A stretch of DNA of 17,053 nucleotides. Origin: DATGEP01 sp035310125 (GTDB lineage Bacteria > Chloroflexota > Ktedonobacteria > Ktedonobacterales > JADMIN01). Every line of letters starts with the position of its first letter. Positions within the stretch are counted from its first letter, which is position 1. A program made the translations under genes and the position numbers. Of this stretch, positions 8,112-14,422 are shown one piece after another. The DNA is taken from positions 1 to 17,053 of the forward strand of contig DATGEP010000039.1 in the NCBI GenBank assembly GCA_035310125.1, given 5' to 3'. The notes under the pieces were generated by a model. That model did not search any database, was not told the origin of the DNA, and was given only the letters and a program-made list of their open reading frames with translations.

Positions 8112-8140
8112 TTGACCTGAGCCACACCAGCGTATATACT
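8112..8140 (+). promoter_or_regulatory. Sigma-70-type promoter of the aroH-aroF operon
   Basis: TTGACC (8112-8117) and TATACT (8135-8140) are separated by exactly 17 bp, each matching five of six consensus bases. Transcription would start near 8147 and give a leader of about 270 nt before aroH. Confidence 0.7.
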
Positions 8141-8212
8141 CTTGCCCAGCGGGTATATCCCCTCCGGCGCCTCATGGTGAGGCACACCGGCATACGAGAC
8201 AACGCGAGCGAT

Positions 8213-8302
8213 ATGCGGCAGATCCTCCACATCAGCACAACGTATTTCCAGTACTATTTTTATCAACCGAGCCCTCCGCTGGGGTCGGTTGGTTCCGTTT
8301 GA
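8213..8302 (+). CDS. Phe/Tyr leader peptide of the aroH-aroF attenuator
   Basis: This 29-codon ORF (ATG 8213, TGA 8300-8302) contains YFQYYFY, with six aromatic codons among seven at 8243-8263. A longer version could begin at ATG 8174 in the same frame. Neither start has a strong Shine-Dalgarno; GAG at 8206-8208 is the best near 8213. The ORF lies between a good promoter and a strong intrinsic terminator, directly before chorismate mutase and DAHP synthase. That is the arrangement of ribosome-mediated attenuation such as pheA/pheST leaders. The expected behaviour is that shortage of charged tRNA-Phe or tRNA-Tyr stalls the ribosome on these codons and prevents termination. A hairpin begins immediately after the last Tyr codon: CAACCGA (8264-8270) with TCGGTTG (8285-8291), plus CCC/GGG inside. 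Confidence 0.72.
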   Translation: MRQILHISTTYFQYYFYQPSPPLGSVGSV

Positions 8303-8349
8303 GGAGCTGAGCCGCATCCCACCAGCACAGCCCGCCATCGGCGGAGGGC
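8264..8349 (+). promoter_or_regulatory. Attenuator pairing regions upstream of the aro terminator
   Basis: Three competing pairings are visible. First is a local hairpin 8264-8291 starting at the end of the Tyr/Phe codons. Second is a 9-bp long-range match, GCCCTCCGC (8271-8279) with GCGGAGGGC (8341-8349), ending right at the foot of the terminator. Third is a small hairpin CCGCC/GGCGG (8332-8344), which overlaps the second partner. Also GCTGG (8278-8282) can pair with CCAGC (8322-8326). A clear antiterminator that captures the terminator's 5' arm was not found by eye. Confidence 0.45.
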
Positions 8350-8384
8350 AGAGCAGAGGCAATTGAGCCTCTGCTCTTTTTATT
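8350..8384 (+). terminator. Attenuator terminator before aroH
   Basis: AGAGCAGAGGC (8350-8360) and GCCTCTGCTCT (8367-8377) form a perfect 11-bp stem with loop AATTGA, followed by TTTTATT continuing the T-run. It is one of the strongest intrinsic terminators in the window and lies 35-70 nt before the aroH start, so it must be conditional for the operon to be expressed. Confidence 0.8.
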
Positions 8385-8418
8385 GGTTTCGAGAGCGTTC
8401 AGAGAGGGAAGCGACATC

Positions 8419-8796
8419 ATGATTGCCTGCCGGGGCATACGCGGCGCCACCACCGCCGCTGCCAACACGCGCGAGGATATCCTCAGCGCAACCCGCGAGC
8501 TGCTGGAGCGGCTCGTGGCGCGCAACGAGGTTCAGCCAGAGGACATCGCCTCGATCTTTTTCACCGTCAGCGACGACCTGAACGCCGAATATCCTGCTCT
8601 CGCGGCACGCCAGCTTGGTTGGACGGAGAGCGCCCTGCTCTGCGCCCGCGAGATTCCCGTGCCGGAAAAGCACGTCGCGCGGTGTATCCGCGTGCTGCTG
8701 CTCGCCAATAGTGCGCGCAGCGCCGCGGAGATCCGGCATGTCTACCTGCGTGATGCGGTGGCGCTGCGTCCCAATCGCGCCGATACGGAGGACTAA
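8419..8796 (+). CDS. aroH: Chorismate mutase, AroH type
   Basis: The 125-residue enzyme converts chorismate to prephenate, the branch toward Phe and Tyr. It matches the Bacillus monofunctional trimeric class throughout: GIRGATT near the start, and active-site equivalents Arg8, Arg64, Cys76, Glu79 (REIPVP), Arg91 (CIRVLL) and Tyr109 in IRHVYL, ending AVALRP. ATG 8419 is chosen because it gives the family start M-x-x-x-RGIRGATT and has GAGGGA about nine bases upstream; an upstream in-frame TTG (8383) lies in the terminator tail. It is separated from DAHP synthase by a single base, with the aroF Shine-Dalgarno inside its last codons, so the two are translationally coupled. Expression is probably set by the Phe/Tyr attenuator. 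Confidence 0.95.
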   Translation: MIACRGIRGATTAAANTREDILSATRELLERLVARNEVQPEDIASIFFTVSDDLNAEYPALAARQLGWTESALLCAREIPVPEKHVARCIRVLLLANSARSAAEIRHVYLRDAVALRPNRADTED

Positions 8797-8797
8797 T

Positions 8798-9859
8798 ATG
8801 ATTGTCATCATGCGGGCGGGAGCGAGCGAAAAAGAGATCGAGGGCGTCCTGGCACACCTGCGTGAGCGGGAGCTCACGCCGCACATCTCGCGCGGTGTCC
8901 AGCGCACAGTCATTGGCGTGCTTGGTCCAGTTGGTCCCACCGGGGTAGCGGGCGCCCTGGGGGGGAACATCACACCGGAGCTTGGCCCCGCGCTTGAAGG
9001 GTTGGATGGTGTCGAGCAAGTGGTAGAAGTCTCCAAGCCCTACAAGCTTGCCAGCCGCGAGTTCCACCCTGAACCGACGGTGATCCGCGTTGCGTCGCCG
9101 GATGGCGATGTACTGGTGGGCGGGCGCGAAGTTGTGATGATGGCCGGCCCTTGCACCGTCGAGAGCGGCGAGCAATTGCTGGCGGCGGCGCGCGCGGCGA
9201 AGTCCGGCGGCGCGAAGATCCTGCGCGGGGGTGCATACAAGCCCTCCACCTCACCTTATGGCTTCCGTGGGCTGGGTGTGGCGGGGCTGGAGCTGCTGGC
9301 CCAGGCGCGCGCCGAAACGGGATTGGCTACCATCACCGAGGTCATGACTCCCGCCGAGGTCGAGCTGGTCTGCGGTTACGCCGACATCTTGCAGATCGGC
9401 GCCCGCAACATGCAGAATTACTACCTGCTGGATGAAGTTGGCCGCACCCGTAAGCCCGTCATGCTCAAGCGCGGCCTCTCCGCTACTATCGAGGAGTGGC
9501 TGCTGGCCGCCGAATATATTCTGTCGCAAGGCAATCCAAACGTAATGCTCTGCGAGCGCGGCATCCGCACTTTCGAGCGCATGACGCGCAACACGGTGGA
9601 CATCAACGCTGTGCCGCTGGTGAAGCAGCTTTCGCACCTGCCGGTGATCGTGGATCCCAGCCAGGGCACAGGCAAGCGGTCGCTCGTGGCGAGCGTATCG
9701 CTTGCGGCGGTGGCGGCCGGCGCGGATGGCTTGCTCGTAGAGATTCACCCGCATCCCGACGCGGCGCTCAAAGACGGCGCCCAATCGTTGCAGCTTGGGC
9801 AGTACGCCGAGCTTATGCCGCGGATGCGGGCAGTGGCGCGCGCTGTGGGCCGCGCATAG
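8798..9859 (+). CDS. aroF: 3-deoxy-7-phosphoheptulonate (DAHP) synthase, class I beta with regulatory domain
   Basis: DAHP synthase condenses PEP and erythrose 4-phosphate, the first step of the shikimate pathway. The 353-residue protein matches the Thermotoga-type enzyme along its length: an N-terminal ferredoxin/ACT-like domain (MIVIMRAGASEKEIEGVL...ERTVIG-like), PYKLASREFHPE, AGPCTVES with metal ligand Cys119, LRGGAYKPSTSPYGFRG, QIGARNMQNYYLL, LKRG, ERGIRTFE, SHLPVIVDPS, and VEIHPHPDAALKDGAQSL with ligands Glu315 and Asp326. The usual metal-ligand His in DPSH is Gln289 here (codon CAG at 9662-9664). In Thermotoga the N-terminal domain mediates Tyr/Phe feedback inhibition, so this operon may be controlled by both feedback and attenuation. 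Start ATG 8798 has GGAGG six bases upstream. Confidence 0.96.
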   Translation: MIVIMRAGASEKEIEGVLAHLRERELTPHISRGVQRTVIGVLGPVGPTGVAGALGGNITPELGPALEGLDGVEQVVEVSKPYKLASREFHPEPTVIRVASPDGDVLVGGREVVMMAGPCTVESGEQLLAAARAAKSGGAKILRGGAYKPSTSPYGFRGLGVAGLELLAQARAETGLATITEVMTPAEVELVCGYADILQIGARNMQNYYLLDEVGRTRKPVMLKRGLSATIEEWLLAAEYILSQGNPNVMLCERGIRTFERMTRNTVDINAVPLVKQLSHLPVIVDPSQGTGKRSLVASVSLAAVAAGADGLLVEIHPHPDAALKDGAQSLQLGQYAELMPRMRAVARAVGRA

Positions 9860-9881
9860 GGCCAACACGAATCGAGGTCTC

Positions 9882-10220
9882 GTGAACAACGGCGTACCGG
9901 GACTCACTTATCAGTGGTCCACCATCTACCATCCTGAGTGGGATGCCACACCAGAGGAATATGTGGAGCGCGGGCTGGTCGGCTGGAGCGCGAGCCGCCG
10001 GCTGGCCCGCGTCGAAGACTCTCCGCGCGCCTTCAAAGCGTACCTTGGCGTGCAGCATTTCGATCCCGGTCGTTGGAATCTACCTGGCAAGCCTACCACT
10101 AGGTTCTTCCTCTCGCTCTTCGTCCGCAACCGCACCGTCTCGCTGCGTACCTACCCAACGCTTGCCGCCGCCCGCGCCGAGCTGGATCGGTTCCACGCCG
10201 TTCTCAATGATCTGACGTGA
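9882..10220 (+). CDS. Hypothetical protein, 112 aa, third gene of the aro operon
   Basis: GTG 9882 is chosen (GAGG four bases upstream), 22 bp after the aroF stop, suggesting co-transcription. The product is not recognised. It is soluble-looking, rich in aromatic residues (YQWSTIYHPEWD, GRWNLPG, TTRFFLSLFV) and Arg, with no signal peptide, membrane segment or cysteines. The C-terminal part TLAAARAELDRFHAVLNDL is predicted helical. An in-frame upstream start at 9795 would overlap aroF by 65 bp and has no supporting ribosome site. Codon use looks like its neighbours. Confidence 0.6.
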   Translation: MNNGVPGLTYQWSTIYHPEWDATPEEYVERGLVGWSASRRLARVEDSPRAFKAYLGVQHFDPGRWNLPGKPTTRFFLSLFVRNRTVSLRTYPTLAAARAELDRFHAVLNDLT

Positions 10221-10344
10221 TCCCGGTGGAGAATGGTGAAACGACGTGCGGAAATCGGCAAAGAGCCGCGACACGCACCAGGTTCACCCAGCGGCCCAGC
10301 CGGCAGATGCGATAAAGGAGCGCGCACTTGGACAAAAGTGTATC

Positions 10345-10372
10345 CTGCATGCCGCACGATCCGCTATATAAT
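10345..10372 (+). promoter_or_regulatory. Promoter-like sequence before glcF
   Basis: A perfect TATAAT at 10367-10372 lies 38 bp before the glcF start. The -35 is weak (CTGCAT at 10345-10350, 16-bp spacing), and TTGGAC at 10328 is too far away. The 190 bp between the small aro gene and glcF hold nothing else obvious. Confidence 0.45.
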
Positions 10373-10410
10373 ACGAGAGACCGAGGTGCACACGGCAAAG
10401 GGGATCACTC

Positions 10411-11799
10411 GTGAGCATTGAGACACAGCCGATAGAGACACAACGTGCGACAACGGCGGACGAGTTGGCTGCGTCCAGTGCGCCGTCCATCCGTGGCTTC
10501 ACCGGACCAGATCAGCCGCGCGACGACATCCTCCAGCGCTGCATTCATTGCGGGCTCTGCTTACCTTCCTGCCCTACCTACCTCGAAACCTACCGCGAAA
10601 CCTCCTCGCCGCGCGGACGTATCTCGCTCATTCGTGCCGTCGCCTCAGGCAGCCTCGATGTGACCAATCCCGGCTTCGTGGACCAGATGTATGAGTGCCT
10701 GGATTGCCGCGCGTGCGAACCTGCGTGTCCTTCCGGTGTCCAATATGGTCAGCTTGTGGAGACGGCACGTACGCAGATCGAGCGCGCCCGTTCCCAGACG
10801 CGAACGGAGAAGGTCGGAAAATCCACCGTCTTTGAGGGGCTGTTTGGCGATATGCGCCGCTTCCGGCTGGCGAGCGGCTTTCTGCGGCTGTATCAGCGTT
10901 CCGGCGCGCGCGATCTGGCCCGCTCGATGGGCATCACCGAACGGCTGGGACTCACTGATGCGGAGGCGCTTCTTCCCGAGCTGCCCGCGAGCTTTGTCAC
11001 ACCGCGCGGCCAGGTCTATTCGCCGCCGCCTGGCATTCCCAACCGTGGACGTGTCGCGCTCTTCGCTGGCTGCGTCATGAGCACCGTGTTCGCGGAGACG
11101 GATCGCGCGACAATTCGTGTGCTGACCGCGAACGGCTATGAGGTCGCGCTCACGGCTGGGCAGGGCTGCTGCGGGGCGCTCACCATCCATGCGGGCGAGA
11201 TGAACCGCGCGCGCGTCCTGGCCCGCCGCAATATCGCGGCTTTTGAAAACAGCGGCGCCAGGTACGTCATCGCGAATGCCGCCGGTTGCGGTGCGGCGCT
11301 GAAAGAGTATGGGCAGCTGCTGGCGGACGATAGCGCATGGGCGCCGCGCGCGAGCGCGTTCGCGCTCCGTGTTCGCGATGTGACGGAGTTGCTCGGTGCG
11401 CTCCAGGCGCGCGGCGAGCTGAACACGCGCTTCATCCCCCTACCGCTGCGCGTGACCTACCAGGAGCCATGCCATCTCGCGCATGCGCAGCGCATCAGTC
11501 GCCAGCCGCGCGCGCTGCTGCAAGCGATTCCAGGGCTGGAGCTCATCGAGATGGACGAGCCAGCCCTATGCTGTGGCAGCGCCGGCATCTACAACATCAC
11601 GCGACCAGATATGGCGAGCCGCCTGGGCGACCGCAAAGCCCACAACGTCGCGGCCACCAGCGCCCGCGCGGTTGTGACGGCTAACCCCGGCTGCGCGCTC
11701 CAGCTCTCCGCGTCCCTGCGGCGCATCGGCTCGCGGGCGACCGTTTACCACATCGTAGATATACTGGACGCCGCCTATCGCGGGCGCTCACTCACGTAG
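10411..11799 (+). CDS. glcF: Glycolate oxidase iron-sulfur subunit-like protein
   Basis: The 462-residue protein passes electrons from a flavin-dependent 2-hydroxyacid (glycolate/lactate) oxidase. It has two 4Fe-4S motifs, CIHCGLCLPSC (Cys44, 47, 50, then 54) and CLDCRACEPAC (Cys96, 99, 102, then 106), followed by two CCG domains: AGCVMSTV...GQGCCGAL and EPCHLAH...ALCCGSAGIYN. This layout is that of GlcF and related heterodisulfide-reductase-like subunits. The flavin partners GlcD/GlcE are not in the window, so the substrate is uncertain; a lactate or other hydroxyacid oxidase subunit is possible. GTG 10411 has AAGGGG about eight bases upstream and places the first cluster at the usual distance from the N-terminus. 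It converges on the LOG gene with 23 bp between the stops. Confidence 0.88.
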   Translation: MSIETQPIETQRATTADELAASSAPSIRGFTGPDQPRDDILQRCIHCGLCLPSCPTYLETYRETSSPRGRISLIRAVASGSLDVTNPGFVDQMYECLDCRACEPACPSGVQYGQLVETARTQIERARSQTRTEKVGKSTVFEGLFGDMRRFRLASGFLRLYQRSGARDLARSMGITERLGLTDAEALLPELPASFVTPRGQVYSPPPGIPNRGRVALFAGCVMSTVFAETDRATIRVLTANGYEVALTAGQGCCGALTIHAGEMNRARVLARRNIAAFENSGARYVIANAAGCGAALKEYGQLLADDSAWAPRASAFALRVRDVTELLGALQARGELNTRFIPLPLRVTYQEPCHLAHAQRISRQPRALLQAIPGLELIEMDEPALCCGSAGIYNITRPDMASRLGDRKAHNVAATSARAVVTANPGCALQLSASLRRIGSRATVYHIVDILDAAYRGRSLT

Positions 11800-11822
11800 T
11801 CAGTCAGGCGCCTGCCCACGCC

Positions 11823-12404
11823 CTATGGATGTGGCAGCCATGTTCCCTGTTCACGGAGCGGCGGAGCGTACGCGACGAGGCGCTTGAGCAAAATAGCAGG
11901 ATCGGCTTCGCGCATTAGCAGCGCCACATGGCTCGCCGGAACAAACCCCTCTTGCGCGGCATGCTCCACCATTGCCAGCAGCGGCGCGAAATAGCTCGCA
12001 ACGTCGAGCAACCCGACGGGCTTCTCGGCGATGCCGATCTGCGCCCACGTCACCATCTCGAAGAGCTCGTCAAATGTTCCGTAGCCGCCCGGCAGCGCAA
12101 TAAAACCATCGGCGAGCTCCGCCATGAGCGCCTTTCGCTCATGCATGCTACCCACCTCACGCAGCTCGGTCAACCCCAGGTGCGCCACTTCGCGCCGGAA
12201 CAGCCCGCGTGGCATCACGCCAATGACCTCCCCGCCTGCCTCCAGTGCCGCGTCCGCCACTGCGCCCATAAGCCCTGAGCTAGACCCGCCATACACCAGC
12301 CCAAGCTCATGCCGCGCCAGCTCCGTTCCCAGCGCTCGCGCCGCCTCAGCATAGTCGGACCGTCCCCCGATGCTTGATCCCGCGAACACACATACCCGCC
12401 GCAT
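11823..12404 (-). CDS. LOG family protein (cytokinin riboside 5'-monophosphate phosphoribohydrolase-like)
   Basis: The 193-residue product has the Rossmann-like LOG fold with MRRVCVFAGSS at the start, YGGSSSGLMG (38-47), MHERK (87-91) and the signature PGGYGTFDE (105-113), whose Arg/Glu residues act in hydrolysis of nucleoside 5'-monophosphates to free base and ribose 5-phosphate. Bacterial LOG proteins act on AMP or cytokinin nucleotides, and many have undefined physiological roles; a lysine decarboxylase label would be wrong. ATG 12404 is supported by AGAGG about ten bases upstream and the canonical N-terminus. It converges with glcF and lies downstream of the XRE-type gene on the same strand after a 139-bp gap. 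Confidence 0.92.
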   Translation of the reverse strand: MRRVCVFAGSSIGGRSDYAEAARALGTELARHELGLVYGGSSSGLMGAVADAALEAGGEVIGVMPRGLFRREVAHLGLTELREVGSMHERKALMAELADGFIALPGGYGTFDELFEMVTWAQIGIAEKPVGLLDVASYFAPLLAMVEHAAQEGFVPASHVALLMREADPAILLKRLVAYAPPLREQGTWLPHP

Positions 12405-12490
12405 ACCACCAATACCTCTTGGTCGCTAGGCCGACCACCGCCCCCCTGGGCGACCCCACCGCGTAAGCACAACCAGCCTGAATGTAATTA

Positions 12491-12530
12491 CTGTGAGCGA
12501 GTCACAGGAGGGGCGTCCCATCGGACGCCC
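12491..12530 (-). promoter_or_regulatory. Two adjacent perfect inverted repeats between XRE gene and LOG gene
   Basis: GGGCGTCC (12511-12518) and GGACGCCC (12523-12530) form an 8-bp stem with a 4-nt loop. Four bases away, CTGTGA (12491-12496) and TCACAG (12502-12507) form a second stem around GCGAG. The first is probably the 3' end structure of the XRE-gene transcript, though no T-run follows on the minus strand. Confidence 0.4.
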
Positions 12531-12543
12531 TGGCAAACCCAAT

Positions 12544-13221
12544 CTACTCCCCCACCCAGGATCGCTTCTCATGCTCGCTCATGTTCGGGCTCAGGCGCAC
12601 GGCGTCGGCGAAGTCAAGTGTCGGCTCCTCCTCCGCTTGCTGACTTCCGCCACGATCTCGTAGCAGCGCGGGCGCAAGCGCCGCCTGATTCTCCAGCGTC
12701 AGCCGCACCATATCGGCGGTCGCGCCGAGCGCATCGCCGAGCGCGTGGAGCAGCCGCTCCGGTAGAGTGGCTGTGCGAATCTTGCCGTGCTCCAGCTTGC
12801 TCAGCACATCGGCGCCCAGTCCCAGCTGCTTCGCCAGCGCCACCTGCCCCAGCTTCCGCGAGCGCCGCCATTCCACCAGCGTGCCAAACACCTTCTGCCC
12901 CACGGTCACAAGTCCCGCCACCGGCGGCGCCATGAAGACGGTCGCGAAAGCGCGCTCGCGCGCCCGCAGCGCAATCCCCTCGATGACGGGTGTCAGCGGC
13001 TCGCTCTCATAGCCCGTCGTCGCCAGCAGGCCGGCGTGAAAATCGGTCAACACGCTCACGTGCTCTTGATGTCCGGCGAGAATCCGTGTCAGCGCGTCGC
13101 TTTCGCCGCGCTCACGCGCCGCCACCAGCTCCATCTTTGCCCGCATCAGCTCCTGCCCGCTTCTGGTCGTGGCCGCCGCGTGCCGGGAGCGCTGTCGTGT
13201 CTGTCGAGTTCCCTGTGTCAT
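12544..13221 (-). CDS. XRE-type helix-turn-helix protein paired with a sigma-like gene
   Basis: The 225-residue protein has a basic N-terminus (MTQGTRQTRQRSRH), a helical middle (about 20-110) and a clear helix-turn-helix at 115-150: LVEWRRSRKLGQVALAKQLGLGADVLSKLEHGKI, typical of XRE/Cro-family DNA-binding domains. An acidic tail (QQAEEEPTLDFADAV) follows. ATG 13221 is chosen because GAGGAG lies seven bases upstream; the start is 16 bp after the stop of the sigma-like gene, so the two form an operon. No membrane segment is present, so it is not a typical membrane anti-sigma factor. It may be a cytoplasmic regulator of, or partner to, the sigma-like protein; that is inference from position. 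Confidence 0.7.
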   Translation of the reverse strand: MTQGTRQTRQRSRHAAATTRSGQELMRAKMELVAARERGESDALTRILAGHQEHVSVLTDFHAGLLATTGYESEPLTPVIEGIALRARERAFATVFMAPPVAGLVTVGQKVFGTLVEWRRSRKLGQVALAKQLGLGADVLSKLEHGKIRTATLPERLLHALGDALGATADMVRLTLENQAALAPALLRDRGGSQQAEEEPTLDFADAVRLSPNMSEHEKRSWVGE

Positions 13222-13237
13222 ACCTTCGCTCCTCATC

Positions 13238-14143
13238 TCAGCGCGCGACCGCCGCGGTCTCCGCCTCGATACACTGGCGCAACAACACCAGCGCCTTCTC
13301 ATACCTCAAGCGCATCGTCCGCTCCGTTTTACCGCAGAGCTTCGCGATGTCGTCCCAGCGCATATGCTCCAGCGCCCGCAAGACCAGAATCTGTCGGTCC
13401 ATTGGGTCAGCCAGATACCCGAGGATGCGCTGTGCCTCCACAGCCGCCATGCGCTCTTCCAGGGTATCGCGCGGGTCAGCAACCACCCCAGGCTGCGCGC
13501 TCGCGTCTTCGCGGTCCTCGGCGGCCACGTCAATGCGATCCACCAGCACCTGCGGCACATGCTGGGGGCGTCCCGCTGGACGGCCCTGCTCATCGCGCCG
13601 GTAGCTCAACCCCTCCTGTCGCAGGACACGGTTGAAGTTATCGGCGCAGAGGCACCGCAGATAATGCACGAAATTCAGCGTCATGAACGATTCCTGCGGG
13701 TCACGCGCCTCCCGCAGCAGCTGCTCGATCATGCCCGCGATGGCATCTTCCATCAGCTCCGGCCGGTGACGCAGCCCCCAGGACCGCCGCTGGAACTCCG
13801 GCATGCAGCGATCCACCAGCACCTCGCAGAGCCCGCGTACCGCCTGCATGTCGCCGTGCTCGTCCCATGCGCGTATCGCATGCACCAGCTCAGCCTCAGG
13901 CACCTCATATCCTCCCACCGGCGTCCGCTGCCGGAGTCGGACCCGCGTTCGCGGTTCGCGTGGATCGAGGCCCGGCCTGGCCTGCGACGTGTCGGCGGCG
14001 TCACCTGCCGCCGGGTCCACGGCATCCGGGCGGGCGGGCGCCACAGCGGCCCGCCGTGTCACCTCCGGCATCGCCATCGTCTCCGCCGTGCGCTTCGATT
14101 TGCGCCCGCGACCGCGCACGACGGAGTCGTTCGACTCGTCCAT
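13238..14143 (-). CDS. Sigma-70-like (ECF-type) transcription factor
   Basis: The 301-residue protein begins with a charged, disordered, Arg/Pro/Ala-rich stretch (1-75). A helical block follows (85-180) containing MEDAIAGMIEQLLREARDPQESFMTLNFVHYLRCLCADNF, comparable to sigma region 2, then a linker and a region-4-like HTH at about 230-292: DPMDRQILVLRALEHMRWDDIAKLCGKTERTMRLRYEKALVLLRQ. This is the DRxxLxLRxxxxxxxxEIAxxxGxxxxTVRxRxxRAL pattern of sigma factors. Region 2 is divergent, so a sigma-like regulator not binding -10 DNA is an alternative. ATG 14143 has GGAG ten bases upstream; the longer open frame to 14419 crosses a promoter and terminator and is rejected. An extended -10 promoter lies 187 bp upstream. 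The XRE gene follows in the operon. Confidence 0.65.
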   Translation of the reverse strand: MDESNDSVVRGRGRKSKRTAETMAMPEVTRRAAVAPARPDAVDPAAGDAADTSQARPGLDPREPRTRVRLRQRTPVGGYEVPEAELVHAIRAWDEHGDMQAVRGLCEVLVDRCMPEFQRRSWGLRHRPELMEDAIAGMIEQLLREARDPQESFMTLNFVHYLRCLCADNFNRVLRQEGLSYRRDEQGRPAGRPQHVPQVLVDRIDVAAEDREDASAQPGVVADPRDTLEERMAAVEAQRILGYLADPMDRQILVLRALEHMRWDDIAKLCGKTERTMRLRYEKALVLLRQCIEAETAAVAR

Positions 14144-14329
14144 AAAGGAATATCTCCATCTACCTGCGTCCCGCGGAGAGTGGAACGACCGCGCTGCCTG
14201 GACTGGATTGCACTGTCCTCTGCCCTTTCCACTCCAACTGGGGAAAAGTGGAAATGAGGGAACCGCGTGCGGATTGGCGGTGGCTCGCGCGCGAGTACGC
14301 ACACAAGGATTTTTCGGGATTCCCGCCTC

Positions 14330-14338
14330 ATTATAGCA
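14330..14338 (-). promoter_or_regulatory. Extended -10 promoter of the sigma/XRE operon
   Basis: On the minus strand TGC directly precedes a perfect TATAAT (14335 down to 14330), an extended -10 element that can work with a poor -35. Transcription would start near 14323, leaving a 180-nt leader. The leader contains a near-perfect CGGGA/TCCCG repeat at about 14314-14324 and a perfect 12-bp palindrome CTCGCGCGCGAG (14284-14295) that could be an operator. Confidence 0.55.
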
Positions 14339-14387
14339 GCAACTGACAAGGCAAACGGTGAAGGTAGGAGTGGGGGAGAGGAAGCGC

Positions 14388-14422
14388 GGAAAACACGAAA
14401 GGGGCGGGCAAATGCCCACCCC
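14388..14422 (-). terminator. Intrinsic terminator closing the hairpin-array RNA
   Basis: On the minus strand GGGGTGGGC pairs with GCCCGCCCC (14422-14401; one U-G wobble) around loop ATTT, followed by TTTCGTGTTTT. On the plus strand the wobble would be a C-A mismatch and no T-run follows, so it works only on the minus strand. It separates the array from the promoter of the sigma-like gene. Confidence 0.65.

Noticed and set aside
12492..12506. CRP-like site TGTGA...TCACA
   Set aside because: The spacer is five rather than six bases, no CRP homologue is known here, and the repeat sits beside another hairpin as in transcript-end structures.
14144..14419. 92-residue N-terminal extension of the sigma-like protein
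   Set aside because: It would be translated through an intrinsic terminator tail and an extended -10 promoter, is low in family-like sequence, and ATG 14143 has a reasonable ribosome site.
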